Source: Chamaecyparis obtusa
Lineage: Eukaryota > Streptophyta > Pinopsida > Cupressales > Cupressaceae
Assembly: GCA_027943335.1 (NCBI GenBank)
Contig: BSBK01001874.1
Location: 354,501-418,500 of the forward strand
Direction of reading: 5' to 3'
DNA length: 64,000 nucleotides
Part shown: piece after piece, positions 33,532 through 44,923 of the stretch
Numbering within the stretch: the first letter of the stretch is position 1
Layout: the number at the start of each line of letters is the position of its first letter
Notes under the pieces: model-generated
The model's database searches: none
The model's input: only the letters and a program-made list of their open reading frames with translations
What the model was told of the DNA's origin: nothing
Translations under genes and position numbers: made by a program

Positions 33532-33988
33532 TTTATTTATATGCATTAATTTTTATTTTACTATTTAGAGATTAATTGAATATTAAAATGAATTTATATA
33601 AATAATTGAATATTTAACAATACATTGTAAATTAATATGTAAATAATATCCATGAAGACTCAAATTATTAAGTATATTATTAAATTAATATAAAATTTGA
33701 TTAAAATTATAAACTAAAACCATAAGTAAAATTCATAAATGATAAATGTTAATAACAATTTACAAATATTATATTAATAATAATTTAAAAAGTATAAAAC
33801 AAGAAATAAAAATTTGAAAATACATATTAAATACTAATGATTATATTATAATTAAATTTTAAAAAACAACAGAGAAAACAAAACATGTATTACTGAATTA
33901 TAATAATTTGAAAGCGGATATAAAAGTCAAACTATTAAACTTATTAAATTAAGACTATTCATCGCTAAAAAAAATCATGCGATGCATT

Positions 33989-34193
33989 CCTCTATTCCTG
34001 CGATAATATATTAAAACTATTAATAAAGGTTTTAACTTTTGATAACATCAATATTATTCATTGTTCAAAAATAAAAAACAATACCATGCGCCTCTATTCC
34101 TGCAATAATATATTAAAACTATTAATAAAAGGTTTTAACTTTTAATAACATCAATATTATTCATTGTTCAGAAATAAAAAACAATACCATGCG
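33989..34193. repeat. Tandem duplication, period 102 bp, inside the hAT element
   Basis: Two units starting CCTCTATTCCTGC at 33989 and 34091, with a partial third start near 34190. Few differences separate the units. Confidence 0.8.
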
Positions 34194-34883
34194 CCTAGGT
34201 ATGCCGAAAAAATCACAATACTAAGTCAAACTATTAACCGTGCGTTCGCCTGGGTATGCTGCCTCCTACCAAATTTCTCTGCAAATGCTCCAACAAAAAT
34301 TTGGTGTTCTTAGTCTTGGATGTTCGCCATTTTATTGTGCAAATCGTCATGAAAAATTAGAAGGTTTCTTTTTCGTGACTACAAAAAACGGAAGAAAAAC
34401 GGTTGAACACTTCAGACTTGTTTAGGAAACTTCCGATTCACCTCAGATTCATCGGAATATGACCGAAATTTGTGAGAACCGGTTCAAACTCATAAAAATC
34501 GAATTCTAGACGAATGCAAAAGGTTTTTTGAGCATACCAGTTTCCAGTATGTATCGTTTCTGGAAACGATGAGGCAAACTTGTCATACCTACAACTTAGC
34601 TTCCATAGCATATTGAAGAAATTATTTAGTATAGTATTGTCGTAATAAACATTGTTCTCCATACTGCACTCAGTTACTGGTCCTAGTATTTGTGCAAATG
34701 TGGTATGGGTATCAGGTATGGTGGTATGGCAATTTGTTTTCCTTAGGCAATACTCATAATTACCAACAAAAATATTTCAATCCCTCGTACTCATAATTTC
34801 CAAAACTGAAAATACTCATAAATTCATAGTTCAGTGTTTTTAAAATCAAAATATCAATACACAATGAAAATTACAATCAGTAT

Positions 34884-35106
34884 TTAATAGTCTTCGTATT
34901 GCTCTTCATTAAAAGCATTAAAGTCAACTTTTGGTTCAATTTCATTTGAACCACAATCAACTGGAATGCCACTCCCACTGGTTGTCTCACGTGCAAAAGC
35001 TGCCTCATCAATAGAGACTTCCGTAAGTTATGCAACTATAGCGTCTAGGTCTACACACTCAAGACTTTGATCCCAATTCCTTCTCACCCCCTCATTGTAT
35101 TCAGGT
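34884..35106 (-). pseudogene. C-terminal tail of a second hAT-type transposase
   Basis: On the minus strand the frame reads P-E-Y-N-E-G-V-R-R-N-W-D, then an acidic stretch ending N-E-E-Q-Y-E-D-Y and TAA at 34884. The R-x-W-D-x-S word and the acidic end are typical of the region after hATC in plant hAT transposases. One TAA interrupts it near 35030. The upstream part is not recognisable. GGTATGGG-like words near 34700 may be its terminal region. Confidence 0.5.
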
Positions 35107-35689
35107 TTCTTATGTAGACAACAGACAAAGCTTGCAATCTACAAAGACCTAATCCTTTGAAATAACTCCTATTAGTTTCTGCCCAAAATTTAACCCTTTC
35201 CCCCTTAGTGATTCAGTTTGCTTGATAGTTGATAGTTTTATTTCAGAATGCAAGAGAAAGTGATAGTAATTTGCTGGTGTTTCAACTCAAATTAAAAACA
35301 ATATTGCTAGCGCACTATTTCACCAACGAAGAGGCCATGATCTAATGTACAGAATCAATACTGCCACATCAACTCCAGCCATCCAAAAATATTAAATGAT
35401 GCATGTGATATCACGCTATTTTAATCAAAATAACAAATGTGTAAATAGTGGCAAGGAGAAATAAACATACCTTGTCTTGTACATACATTCCCTGCACTTG
35501 CATAATAGTTAGATTCATTTCAAATAAACTAGAGATCACCATCATATTCTGCATAGCCATCCACATAGATGCATCACCATATTCATACATGCATGATAAT
35601 CCATCACATACATTACTAAATCATTCATATCATTGTTCTATGAATACATCCATACATGATACAATGTTCCATACACATTGAAACATACA
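35107..35689. other. Unassigned sequence between the hAT remnant and element B
   Basis: No gene is recognised. The part at about 35550-35680 is rich in CAT/ATCC words and directly abuts the broken RNase H of element B, so either an insertion or a truncation lies near 35690. Confidence 0.4.
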
Positions 35690-36534
35690 GCTAATATCAA
35701 AGTCATATGCCTGTAATTTACTTACCCATTTCTGTTGTCTGTCATTAAGATCTCGCTGCCCTAGGAAATGTTTCAGGCTATTGTCGTCTGTTTTTATGCT
35801 GAATTTGCTGCCCACTAAATACTGCCTAAATTTGGCCAAAACATGCATTATGGTCAACATTTCCATATCATAAATGTTGAAGCTCCTCTCAGGTCCCCTA
35901 AGCTTGCTACTCTCGTACACTATCAAGTGCTTGTCCTACATAAGCACCGCTCCAACGCCCTCACTAGATGCATCACAATGAAGATCAAATGGCTTATTGA
36001 AATCTGGTAATGCTAGCACTGGACAAGAAGTCATCAACTCCTTGAATTTATCAAAACAGTCCTGTGCCTCAGGGGTCCACAAGAAAGCCCCCTTTCTCAT
36101 CAAATTCGTCAAGGGTGCTGCATGCCTGGAATATCCACTATCAAACCCCCTGTAGAACCCACACAACCCAAAAAATCCTCTCAACTGTGTCAGGTTTACT
36201 AGTGTAGGCCACTCCACAATAGCACAAATTTTTTAAGGATCCATGCGTACTCCCTATGCACTAATAATGTGACCCAGATATAATAACTCTGCTAATCCCA
36301 AATCACATTTGGACTCCTTTGCATACAAGGACTCCTTGTTCAAAATGCTCAACACAATGTCTAAGTGTTGCACATACTCATCCATGTCCTACTATACACT
36401 AGGATGTCATCAAAGAAGACTGACACAAATTTCCTCAACTGAGGTTGAAAAACCCTGTTCATCATGGACTGAAAAGTAGCTGGAGCATTAGTTAGCCCAA
36501 ATGGCATAACTACGAACTCAAAATGGCCACAATG
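35690..36534 (-). pseudogene. pol: C-terminal reverse transcriptase and RNase H of element B
   Basis: This continues the reverse transcriptase on the other side of element A. Words include [16 protein letters not shown] and [10 protein letters not shown], with the catalytic aspartate pair intact. Then come L-R-G-F-F-G-L and A-P-L-T-N-L-M-R-K-G, and RNase H with L-H-C-D-A-S and S-I-K-T-D-D-N-S-L-K-H-F-L. Frameshifts and a stop separate three blocks (36534-36400, 36217-35936, 35926-35690). The sequence stops abruptly after Y-D-F-D-I, before the A-D-A-L-S-R word that usually ends RNase H. Confidence 0.88.
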
Positions 36535-36663
36535 TGAAATGACCCTAACCAGCCATTTACTAATTTTCTCAACCAAATCACAAGCAAATTCAAAAACTAA
36601 TAAAACATGCAAATATCCAACAAATACATTCGAACAACCAACAGATAAAACTTTATTAAATTT

Positions 36664-37077
36664 GTGATATTGCTATCAGGATTTAACTGTGTAGTTTTTT
36701 TTGAGTCAAACTCAAACTCATTGACCCATGATTAATGAATGGTTCATAAGGCACAACACTTGGTGAAGGTTTTGCAAATGAGGATGCAAGTAGAGTGGGT
36801 TTAACCATGGAGGAAACTCTGTAGTTAAGCGCGCTCAAGCTGGAGTAGTACTGGGATGGGTGACCTCCCGGGAAGACCCGGTGCTTCACCTTTGTGAGCA
36901 TCACCTAGATCCAATGAGTGCTAAGTGTTCCATTTCATTCTCATGAGAGATGGGTTTGGTGTACCACTACTCATGAATCATGGGTCAACGAGTTTGACTC
37001 AAAAAAAACTACATAGTTAAATCCTGATAGCAATATCACAATTTGACTTGCTGTGGAAAATATCTCCTACTTATCAA
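36664..37077 (+). mobile_element. 414-bp insertion with inverted repeats around a 5S rRNA-like core
   Basis: TTTATTAAATTT is duplicated perfectly at 36652-36663 and 37078-37089, and the 5' LTR of the same element lacks the insert. Arms of about 75 bp at 36664-36742 and about 36970-37051 are inverted copies with few mismatches and one 6-bp indel. Between them, at 36811-36890, is a 5S rRNA-like segment. About 26 bp follow the right arm before the duplication. A 12-bp duplication at an AT-rich site resembles LINE-driven insertion, while inverted arms are more like a foldback or MITE. I cannot assign it to a known family. Confidence 0.8.
36811..36890 (+). ncRNA. 5S rRNA-derived segment keeping the Pol III internal control region
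   Basis: It corresponds to roughly bases 35-119 of plant 5S rRNA. GTAGTTAAGCGCGCT covers box A. GAGTAGTACTGGGATGGGTG and ACCTCCCGGGAAG cover the intermediate element and box C. The first third of 5S rRNA is missing or replaced, so this is not a functional 5S gene. It may still act as a Pol III promoter. Confidence 0.8.
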
Positions 37078-38195
37078 TTTATTAAATTTCTCAAAAATAA
37101 GGTTTTGTATTATACATCAGCAATACAACAACCAAACATTACAATATCCAATCCAATCTGAAATACAGCAAAGAACAGTAAGACTGGATGATAAAGACCC
37201 TGATAAAACAATGGCGAACTCTGAATGAATCCGCACCAAGATGAATCGAGTTTCCGTCCAATCCACCAAGAAATGCTAAAGGTTTCCGTCCTCAGATTTA
37301 TGATTTGATAGTTGAAGCTTCTCGAATTCTCAAAGGGAAGTAATATCCATAAACTGAAGCATGCTGAAATGAGACTCTCTACCTCCTCTTATGGCTGCAA
37401 CTGTGACTCTTCAGTTTCCTCACTGTGACTTCATATTCCCATTTCATCTCTTTATAATTTCACTTTAAGTCACTTTTTAAAATAAATGACCGTTGAGTTA
37501 TAAAGTAAAATAATAAACAAGTGAGGAAAACTTTCGGCATTAAAACGGAGGCCCAAACGAGCTCGGATACTAACGTGTGATAGCTCGCCAGAAAGCTCTT
37601 GGTGAGATGCTCCGAGTCCACTATTGAAAAGCCGAGAAATCTGAACCCTCCTAACTTACTATAAATAGTAGGTACCCCGAAAACCTGCGGAAACTGCTCC
37701 GATTGGCCTAGAACTGAAAACACCAAGGCCAAATATCTCTTGGAGCACTACCACGCCACAATTAGCCCTCCGAACCAAGGTGAAAAGGCTAACAACACGG
37801 CACCATATAATGTACCCTAAAAAGGGGACATTACAATCACCCTTCTCGAAGATTGCTTCCCCTCAAGCAATCGGTATCTGCATGCTGAGATCAAATACTT
37901 GGATCCCAAACCAATCTCAAGGAAGCTGCTCGACCGACCTGACGTGTGTAACTAACACAGTCATTAGGCTCCGATCTGTGAAGCCACTCACTCCATAGCA
38001 AAAAAGCAGCGAAACTAATGCCCGACTCCCAAATCCCTACAGGATCAATCATGCCAATCTGCCCTGTAGTGTTGTCAACTGTAAGTAAGGTCTCAACACA
38101 ACTGAGAACCTCACTCCAACTGGGATCTCATGTGCCTCTGCCGTCATATGCCGGAGAAAACCAAATCCCCTGCCGATCAGCTCCAAAAATGAGAA

Positions 38196-39144
38196 CTAAT
38201 CATGAGTGTGCCCCTCCTGGATCCCACAAGCAAAAGAGCCATACATCTCCCTAGCTGACTGAAACATCTCGATGCTCACTATCCATACTGAGTGGCATAT
38301 CGAAAGTATCCATCTGCCATAAAGTTGCCCCTCTGGAATGTAACCTGAACCAGCGACAGTGTCGAAGAGGTAAACTGTCAAGATTGCCGAATAAGGCTTC
38401 CATCTGCGATGCACCTAACAACTCTGCTGAAAATCCCCACTCAGCATAAGGACTCCATGACTGTCTCTCAATACCCGGAGTCATACAATGTACACCATTG
38501 TGTGAAAGATTCACACCAATTAGTATAACTAGCATGCCTAACTCGATAACCACGTACTGAAGAAGTCCTACATGATCAACACCCTCATCGAGCGGTAATG
38601 TAAGTAAAGACATAACTCTCATCATGCCACCAGACATAGCTACCACTCCTGGGTTGCGGGTACACAAACCATACTGCTCATCAACTGAGCTCATCCCACT
38701 ACTCCATTATGATGACCAAGGCTCACCTCTAATAACTACCCCTAGGTCCCACACCCTGCCACCAATCTCGTCCTCATCCTAGGAATAGGAAGTATCTCCC
38801 TCATCTAACTCAAAGAGGGGATTGTCAAATGTCCACTACGTACCCATCTCAAACAAGGAGTTATCCATCAACTGAAAGTGATCTAACTCACTACAAAACT
38901 CCGGATGACCCAAAGATCTTCTTGGACAACTATCCAAGTCATAGATCTGTTGTATGTTGTGAAGCTCCTGAATCACCTCCTGATAGAATTCAGACCTATC
39001 CCTGTCATCCTGCTCCATGTACTGGCTAGAGACCACAATCTGATTCCTCGCCTCCTGTAGAGCGATACAAGTGTGCTCCAAAGTACTCTGAGTAGCACTA
39101 AGCTCCCTATTGAGCTTACCGATCTCAACCTCCTTACTCCTCAA
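38196..39144 (-). pseudogene. Downstream ORF remnants of element A copy 1
   Basis: Minus-strand frames at 39144-38836 and 38694-38251 follow the gag-like ORF. The first is helical and charged with coiled-coil character (L-N-R-E-L-S-A-T-Q-S-T-L-E). The second has no clear features. Neither shows a reverse transcriptase, protease, RNase H or integrase motif. They may be the C-terminal part of the same protein. Confidence 0.4.
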
Positions 39145-39243
39145 CTACTCAGCATAATTCTCGGCAACCTATAATAGGTGGTCACAGTTTATAAGTAGTC
39201 TCAAATATTTCGACTTCCAATCCTCAAAAGCTGTCCTGACTCC

Positions 39244-40567
39244 CTATAAACCTGCAGTATAGGATCCAATCCCTCTATCGTCTTGCTCTTGATCTCTCTG
39301 AGCTATCCTATATAGATCATCAATGATCTGGTGAGTGCTATCATGGTGAACTAGCGCTGCAATAATGGCGTCATCACTAACTTTCAGCTGACTCTTTAAG
39401 ACACACTTCTTATCAGTGTTACCCCGAGGTGCACTGCCAACTGGGTCAACCATATCCGTGTGATGCAAAAGTGAAATGCTGTTAAAGAAGTCACATGATT
39501 CCTCATTACCGAAATCACTGAATGTCTCCAACCGGTCACCACAACCTATAATCCTAGAGTTATCAAACTCTGCCACCAAATCACCAAAGTAGAGTGCTGA
39601 ACACTCACCACCGTGTCCCGAAAGCAAGGAAGTCTCAACTATAACATCTCTATCACTAGGCTGCAATTTATTTTTCCCTTGATCATTCGTGCAAACATGC
39701 CCTTGTGACCAGTTCCCTTGGCATAAGAAACAAATCTGCCCCGCAATCACTAAGTCCTGGTCTATCACCGAGGATCCTACAACCTGTAAGCCTAATGATG
39801 CCCGTTCGTTTTCAGATAATGAACTCATGAATCTTTCAGCCTGAAGCTTAATTAATTCAGCTGAGAGTTCATATGTCATGGATGCTTTCCTTATTCCTCC
39901 TCTCCATAATGCCAACAATTCAGATCACAATTGTTTGCATATGTCGCAATCCTCATCTAAGATTGAGGATAAGATAGTCATACTGCATGTCTTCACCTCA
40001 TCTGAATGGCGCTCCTTGTAGTTATTTACGAGACACTGAAATAGTTGTTGAATCATTTTACCATAACCTGGATTCAACATGTGACTAAAGACTCTAGTGC
40101 TGGCTACTAACTCCAAGAGTTTTACCTGCTTATCAAAAGTAGAGTCTCTGTCATCTCAATCCATCTAAGTTGTCTACAATCAGTTGTAACACCTGTCTCC
40201 AAACGTGCTCGGTATAAGGAACAATAGGTGCTATAATTCGAGTGATCTCACTAAGACATAAGGCAACTGCAAGCCTAACATCTCGAAGTGGATGACTCAT
40301 AAATTTGCGTTGCACTAAGGCAACCATTGTGGGATGCATGGCCCAATTAAAAAGTCTGCAATCAGCTTGACCTATCCTGGATAGATATGAATTTATTTCA
40401 TTGAGCTTGGCCAGCATGCTGCTTGCAATTTTCTGCTCCTCCAGTTGCCATCCAAGGAAACACAATTCATTCCCTATCTCCATTTCCTCTCAAATATCTC
40501 TGAGCTGCACATCGTAGAATGTGCCATTGAATTCATGCGAGAACACTGGACTTTCTAATGACTCCAT
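39244..40567 (-). pseudogene. Gag-like ORF of element A with PDS5-like N-terminus and zinc knuckle (decayed)
   Basis: The start ATG is at 40565-40567, matched by the start in copy 2. The first 140 or so residues resemble the N-terminal HEAT region of plant PDS5, the cohesin-associated protein. The clearest word is D-V-R-L-A-V-A-L-C-L-S-E-I-T-R-I with A-P-I-V-P-Y and L-Q-L-I-V after it (about 40270-40160). Another match is Q-L-F-Q-C-L-V-N-N-Y and I-L-S-S-I-L-D-E-D (40050-39940). Near 39735-39690 is a Ty3-style knuckle, C-F-L-C-x(7)-H-V-C. The frame has a TGA at codon 26, a TGA at 40151, a frameshift between 40151 and 40116, and a TGA near 39919-39925. The last third (to 39244) is acidic and not recognised. 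Confidence 0.75.
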
Positions 40568-43000
40568 GAATTAATTTTCTCCAAATTTGTGCCAAAGACT
40601 GAATTAATTTCTAAAACTAAGAACTACTGCCCTGCAATAAAAATTCTGATTCTTCCGACACTTCTTGTGCAATCCCTGGTTTTTAGTGGCTGAAAATGGT
40701 CAACTTAAATTACTATTATTGTAGTCTTGCTAAAATCTCAATGCCATTATGATGGTAGACAATGTTCAACAAACAGAAGATGACCATATTTTATATTCAT
40801 TTGTCCTTTAACCAAAGTGACTGATTCGATGCAACTCCCTGATAATCAAGAGTTATTGTACTGCAGAGAGATCTGTATAGTCGACAGCTTGCTTATGAAG
40901 ACTGATTTAAGTTTGTTTAATGTTATGTGATTCCTCTCAGAGAATGGTAGGAACTGAATAAACTCTCATGGTGATGTTGTCGCTGATGGATATATGCACT
41001 GCAAGTAAAGATTATATGCCAAAGTATAACCAAAATTGATGCTCATATAGATGTCGTATAAAAGATTAAGCCTCAACTTCAACTCTTGGTGATTTGATGA
41101 CTCCTAGCACCCTCCAAAATCGTTCTGTCACTCTGTTATGCAAATAATTTTTGAATATTAAAGTAGATGCATGTTTAAACTCTCTCAAGACTGCCCAGAA
41201 TTCAATGTGTACTATTTTCTTTAATCTTCTTCTAAATTGTTTGGCACCCAATGGCTCGATAATCTCTAGTAGGCTGAGGTATTCCACAAAAAGCAGTGTC
41301 AACCCAAGGATGACAAATTGCCGAGATTCTGCAAATATCCGTCACACAAGCTAATTCCTCACACACCACACAAGCGTGGCTCAAGAATGATTCATGGAAT
41401 TTAAGAGAAGACAGGGAGTTATAGATGCATTCCTATAAAAAGAACCGGCCAGAATATGTGAAGCTGTCTCTGAAATGACCCACAGATTAGGCCAAAATTT
41501 ACTGTTTTAGTGCACCGAAGTACTCTAGAGGATGCTCAGTCTCCCTTATAGCAACAATAAAAACTCTAATTAAAATCTCCATCTACATGCCAATGCAAAA
41601 TTCCGAATGGCATCCAACTATTAGAAGCAATCCGCACATATAAGTGTCTCTGTCCAGAAATTCATCCAAACACAGTCGTCATCTGTCACGCCTGTAAGGT
41701 GCCAGTCTCCACGACTCCTCATGTGACTCAACAATTCAAATAATATTAACGGAAGTTACTGAATATTTTCTCTTAACCAAACTTTTATTTAACAACCGAA
41801 CATTTGTCTTGTTGCAGCTGTGAGTGCCCAAGGTCGAACACGTGTTGCAATCTGTTGATGGCCACACACCACCAAGGATGGACATACGATAATGGTCTCT
41901 GCAATCCTGTAATTGTTGACAAGTGTGGCTATAAAAAAAAAACGCTTCTAATTTTAGAGATTATTCCTTGACGAGGGAGTGAGAGGTGTCGCTCTACCAT
42001 CCGCAACTCTATCTCCACGAAAACATCTAGCATGTCATCTGTTATCCGAATATTAATTCCCAACTATAGTCTCATATTTTGTATTTCACAGCAAATACTA
42101 AATAGTCTTCTCGACTCTTGCTTCTCACAGTCGTGTGTATCTTCAATCGCGAGTGTGTGTGAAGGGAGTCCTCAACCAACTCAAAGAGCCCAGGTCTCGA
42201 CCTTATCTCTAGTCTGCAGGATAGTGATGCCCTCCCCCGACAAACTCTATCTCCTTTGCGTGAATGCTGCTGCTGCCGAAGCCGTCCACCACCCAACTTG
42301 AGCCCGCGCGGTAGTATGAACCGCTCTAAAAACAATCACATATACTTCCAGGTGTATCGCGTGACTCAAGTTGATCTTACAATAATCAGCACACGAGATT
42401 TCCTTCCATTCATGCCCCAACATACAAGTCCATGAAATGTTTATACAGCAACCATAACTATTTAATAATTTATGTGAAGGCTTCTGCGATTGTCCACATA
42501 ACCTTTCGTGCTTGCCTTGTACTCTTGACTGTAACAAAATTTACTTCAGATTGTAATCTCTAGGAGAATCGGCCCACTCAAATCCCCTTCCAAAACAAAC
42601 TCCAATCTCCGTGGATAGTAATGAAATATTAATCCCAAAATAAAGTCTTTCTTCAAAAGTTTTTCCTTACAGCCGTCCAGTTATTAAATCTGTCAAACCA
42701 TTAAATATTTCCTTAACACTACACACGATGGAAGCCACTATTCAGAGTCCTTATGCACTGAGATACCCTTACAAGGGATTTCAATACCTGCTGTCAGGCT
42801 CCTTGAACACAGTACTGGATTAAAAAAATAATCCTTCTTTGTCTATGAGATACCAGATTTCCAAACGAGATCCCCCAAGTAAACCCTATTGTATCTTTTT
42901 CAGATAGAACTATCTCTGCTGCTACAAAAACTTCATTTTTATCAAAACGTTGAATCTGTAAATTGTTACTGAAGGAACCTCACAGACTAGCAGAATGCTA
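40568..43000 (-). other. Long leader of element A copy 1
   Basis: About 2.4 kb between primer site and first ORF, without a convincing coding region; small ORFs (41066-41302, 42032-42537) have no domain. Copy 2 has a leader of about 2.1 kb in the same place, so a long leader is a family trait. Confidence 0.6.
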
Positions 43001-43013
43001 GGCTCTGATACTA
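43001..43013 (-). promoter_or_regulatory. Primer-binding site of element A copy 1
   Basis: On the minus strand it reads TAGTATCAGAGCC, one base from the tRNA-iMet complement TGGTATCAGAGCC. It follows the LTR end after one base. Confidence 0.8.
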
Positions 43014-43014
43014 T

Positions 43015-43889
43015 TGAAATGACCCTAACCGGCCATTTACTAATTTTCTCAACCAAATCACATGCAGATTCGAAAACTAATAAAACATGCAAATATCCAA
43101 CAGATATATTCGAATAACCAGCAGATAAAACTTTATTAAATTTCTCAAAAATAAGGTTTTGTCTTATACATCAGCAATACAACAACCAAACATTACAATA
43201 TCCAATCCAATCCGAAATACAACAAAGAACAGTAAGACTGGATGATAAAGAACCTGATAAAACAATGGCGAACTCTGAATGAATCCGCACCGGGATGAAT
43301 CAGGTTTCCGTCCAATCCACCAAGAAATGCTGAAGGTTTTTGTCCTCAGATTTTTGATTTGATAGCTGAAGCTTCTCGAATTCTCAAAGGGAAGTAATAT
43401 CCATAAACTGAAGCATGCTGAAATGAGACTCTCAACCTCCTCTTATGGCTACAGTTGTGACTCTTCAGTTTCATCACTGTGACTCTTCATATTCCCATTT
43501 TGTCTCTTTATAATTTCACTTTAAGTCACTTTAAAATAAATGACCATTCAGTTATAAAGTAAAATAATAAACAAGTGAGGAAAACTTCCGGCATTAAAAC
43601 GGAGGCCCAAACAAGCTCAGATACTGATGTGTGATAGCTCACCGGAAAGCTCTTGGTGAGATGCTCCAAGTCCACTATTGAAACGCCGAGAAATCTGAAC
43701 CCTCCTAACTTACTATAGATAGTAGGTACCCCGGAAACCTGCGAAAACTGCTCCGATTGGCCTGGAACTGAAAACACCAAGGCCAAATATCTCCTAGAGC
43801 ACTGCCACGCCACGGTTAGCCCTCTGGACAAAGGTGAAAAGGTTAACAACACGGCACCATATAATGTACCCTAAAAAGGGGACATTACA
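43015..43889 (-). repeat. 5' LTR of element A copy 1 (875 bp)
   Basis: Aligned with 36535-37835 and 60710-61579. On the minus strand it starts TGTAATGTCCCCTTTTTAGG and ends GGGTCATTTCA. Confidence 0.93.
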
Positions 43890-43894
43890 CAATG

Positions 43895-44900
43895 ACACCG
43901 AAATGTCATCTTCTCTATATCTTGCTCTCTAACTCAGATTTGATGATAGCCTGATCTCAATTCAATTTTGGAGAAGCATGCTCCGTGTAACTCATCTAAA
44001 ACTCATCAATCTTTGGTATGGGGTATCTGTTTTTGATAGTCTTCCTGTTCAGGACCTTGTAATCTATGCACATCCGAAGAGTACCATCCTTCTTCACCAA
44101 AACCACAGAAAAAGTAAAAGGAGACTTACTTCGTCTAATGTGCCCCATAGCAAGTACTTCGTTGATAGTTTTCTCAATCTCATCCTTCAATCTCTTTGGA
44201 TGTCTGTAGGGTGTAATCATAATGGGTTTGGCACCCTCCTCCAACTCAATAATGTGCTCAATACCTCTATCAGGACTACCTTGTGGAACGTCACTGAACA
44301 CCTTACTATGCTTGATTCTCAACACCTGTATGTCTGGATGATACTCAGAATGTTGTTGCCCTTGTGATGGCATCAAAGTGCAACAGGCTGCCCACTCAAC
44401 CTGGTCATGTCTCAGCAAGCTCCCCATGCGTCTGCAAGACATCCTAAACTCAATGTCACGGATGGCCTTAAGTATATGTGTCTTTCCATCCGATTGGAAC
44501 TTCATCTCCATGTCTCTCAAATCAAGAGTGAACACTCCAATGTCATGCAACCAAGTCATACCAAGTACTAGATCTGTGTCACTCGTGTTTCAACATAAAA
44601 ATCAACTTTGAAGTCAAAGTTATTAATCTTCAGGGGTAGACTTGTAATCTTCCTATCACATTTGAGGACATAGCCATCAACTACGCTAACTCTCAGACCC
44701 TCAAACTACTCTGTTTGAATCCCACGTCTCTCAACCAGCCTAGAATCAATAAAATTATGAGTGTCACCCATATCGAGCAAGGTGATAACTCACTGCCCTA
44801 CCAATACTCCCCTCATCCTAAATGATCCCTCCTGCTGCACACTAGTGAGTTGGGCCTTCTTAAGTCTACCCTCAGTCTTTTCATCAATTGTACTTTCCTT
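43895..44900 (-). pseudogene. pol: Protease and N-terminal reverse transcriptase of element B
   Basis: On the minus strand the protease word L-L-D-M-G-D-T-H-N-F-I-D lies near 44790; the usual D-S-G-A reads D-M-G-D, so the active site is damaged. The frame at 44559-43996 carries the start of Ty3 reverse transcriptase: F-S-D-V-P, then [24 protein letters not shown] and [10 protein letters not shown]. The frame then decays until the CAATG duplication at 43890-43894, where element A was inserted. Confidence 0.85.
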
Positions 44901-44923
44901 TTCTTCAGCTAATTCCTCATTTT

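Larger units (their letters stand above)
30524..34599 (-). mobile_element. Complete hAT DNA transposon, decayed
   Basis: The ends are CTAAGTTG and CAACTTAG, and CTTCCATA is duplicated perfectly on both sides (30516-30523 and 34600-34607). The 8-bp duplication, the terminal repeats, GGTACGGGTAC-like subterminal words and a BED/DUF659/hATC transposase on the minus strand identify the superfamily. Length is 4,076 bp. The transposase has frameshifts, so the copy is not autonomous now. Confidence 0.92.
36535..37835 (-). repeat. 3' LTR of element A copy 1, with a nested insertion
   Basis: It matches the 5' LTR except for the insertion at 36664-37077 and its 12-bp duplication. A purine-rich tract (GAGAAGGGTGAT on the minus strand) precedes it at 37836-37850. 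Confidence 0.93.
36535..43889 (-). mobile_element. LTR element A, copy 1: non-autonomous, with a PDS5-like ORF
   Basis: LTRs lie at 36535-37835 (876 bp without a nested insertion) and 43015-43889 (875 bp). Ends are TGAAATGACC and GGGGACATTACA, and CAATG is duplicated at 36530-36534 and 43890-43894. A primer site at 43001-43013 sets the minus orientation. The 5.2-kb interior has a 2.4-kb leader, a broken ORF with PDS5-like and zinc-knuckle parts (40567-39244), and further short frames to 38196. No reverse transcriptase, RNase H or integrase is seen. It sits in the reverse transcriptase of element B. The LTR pair differ by several percent in the stretch I compared, so the insertion is old. Confidence 0.93.

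Noticed and set aside
36811..36890. A functional 5S rRNA gene
   Set aside because: Only about two thirds of 5S is present, it is a single copy, and it sits inside a mobile insertion. Kept as a 5S-derived segment.
36683..36904. 73-residue minus-strand ORF
   Set aside because: It runs through the 5S-like insertion antisense and has no protein features.
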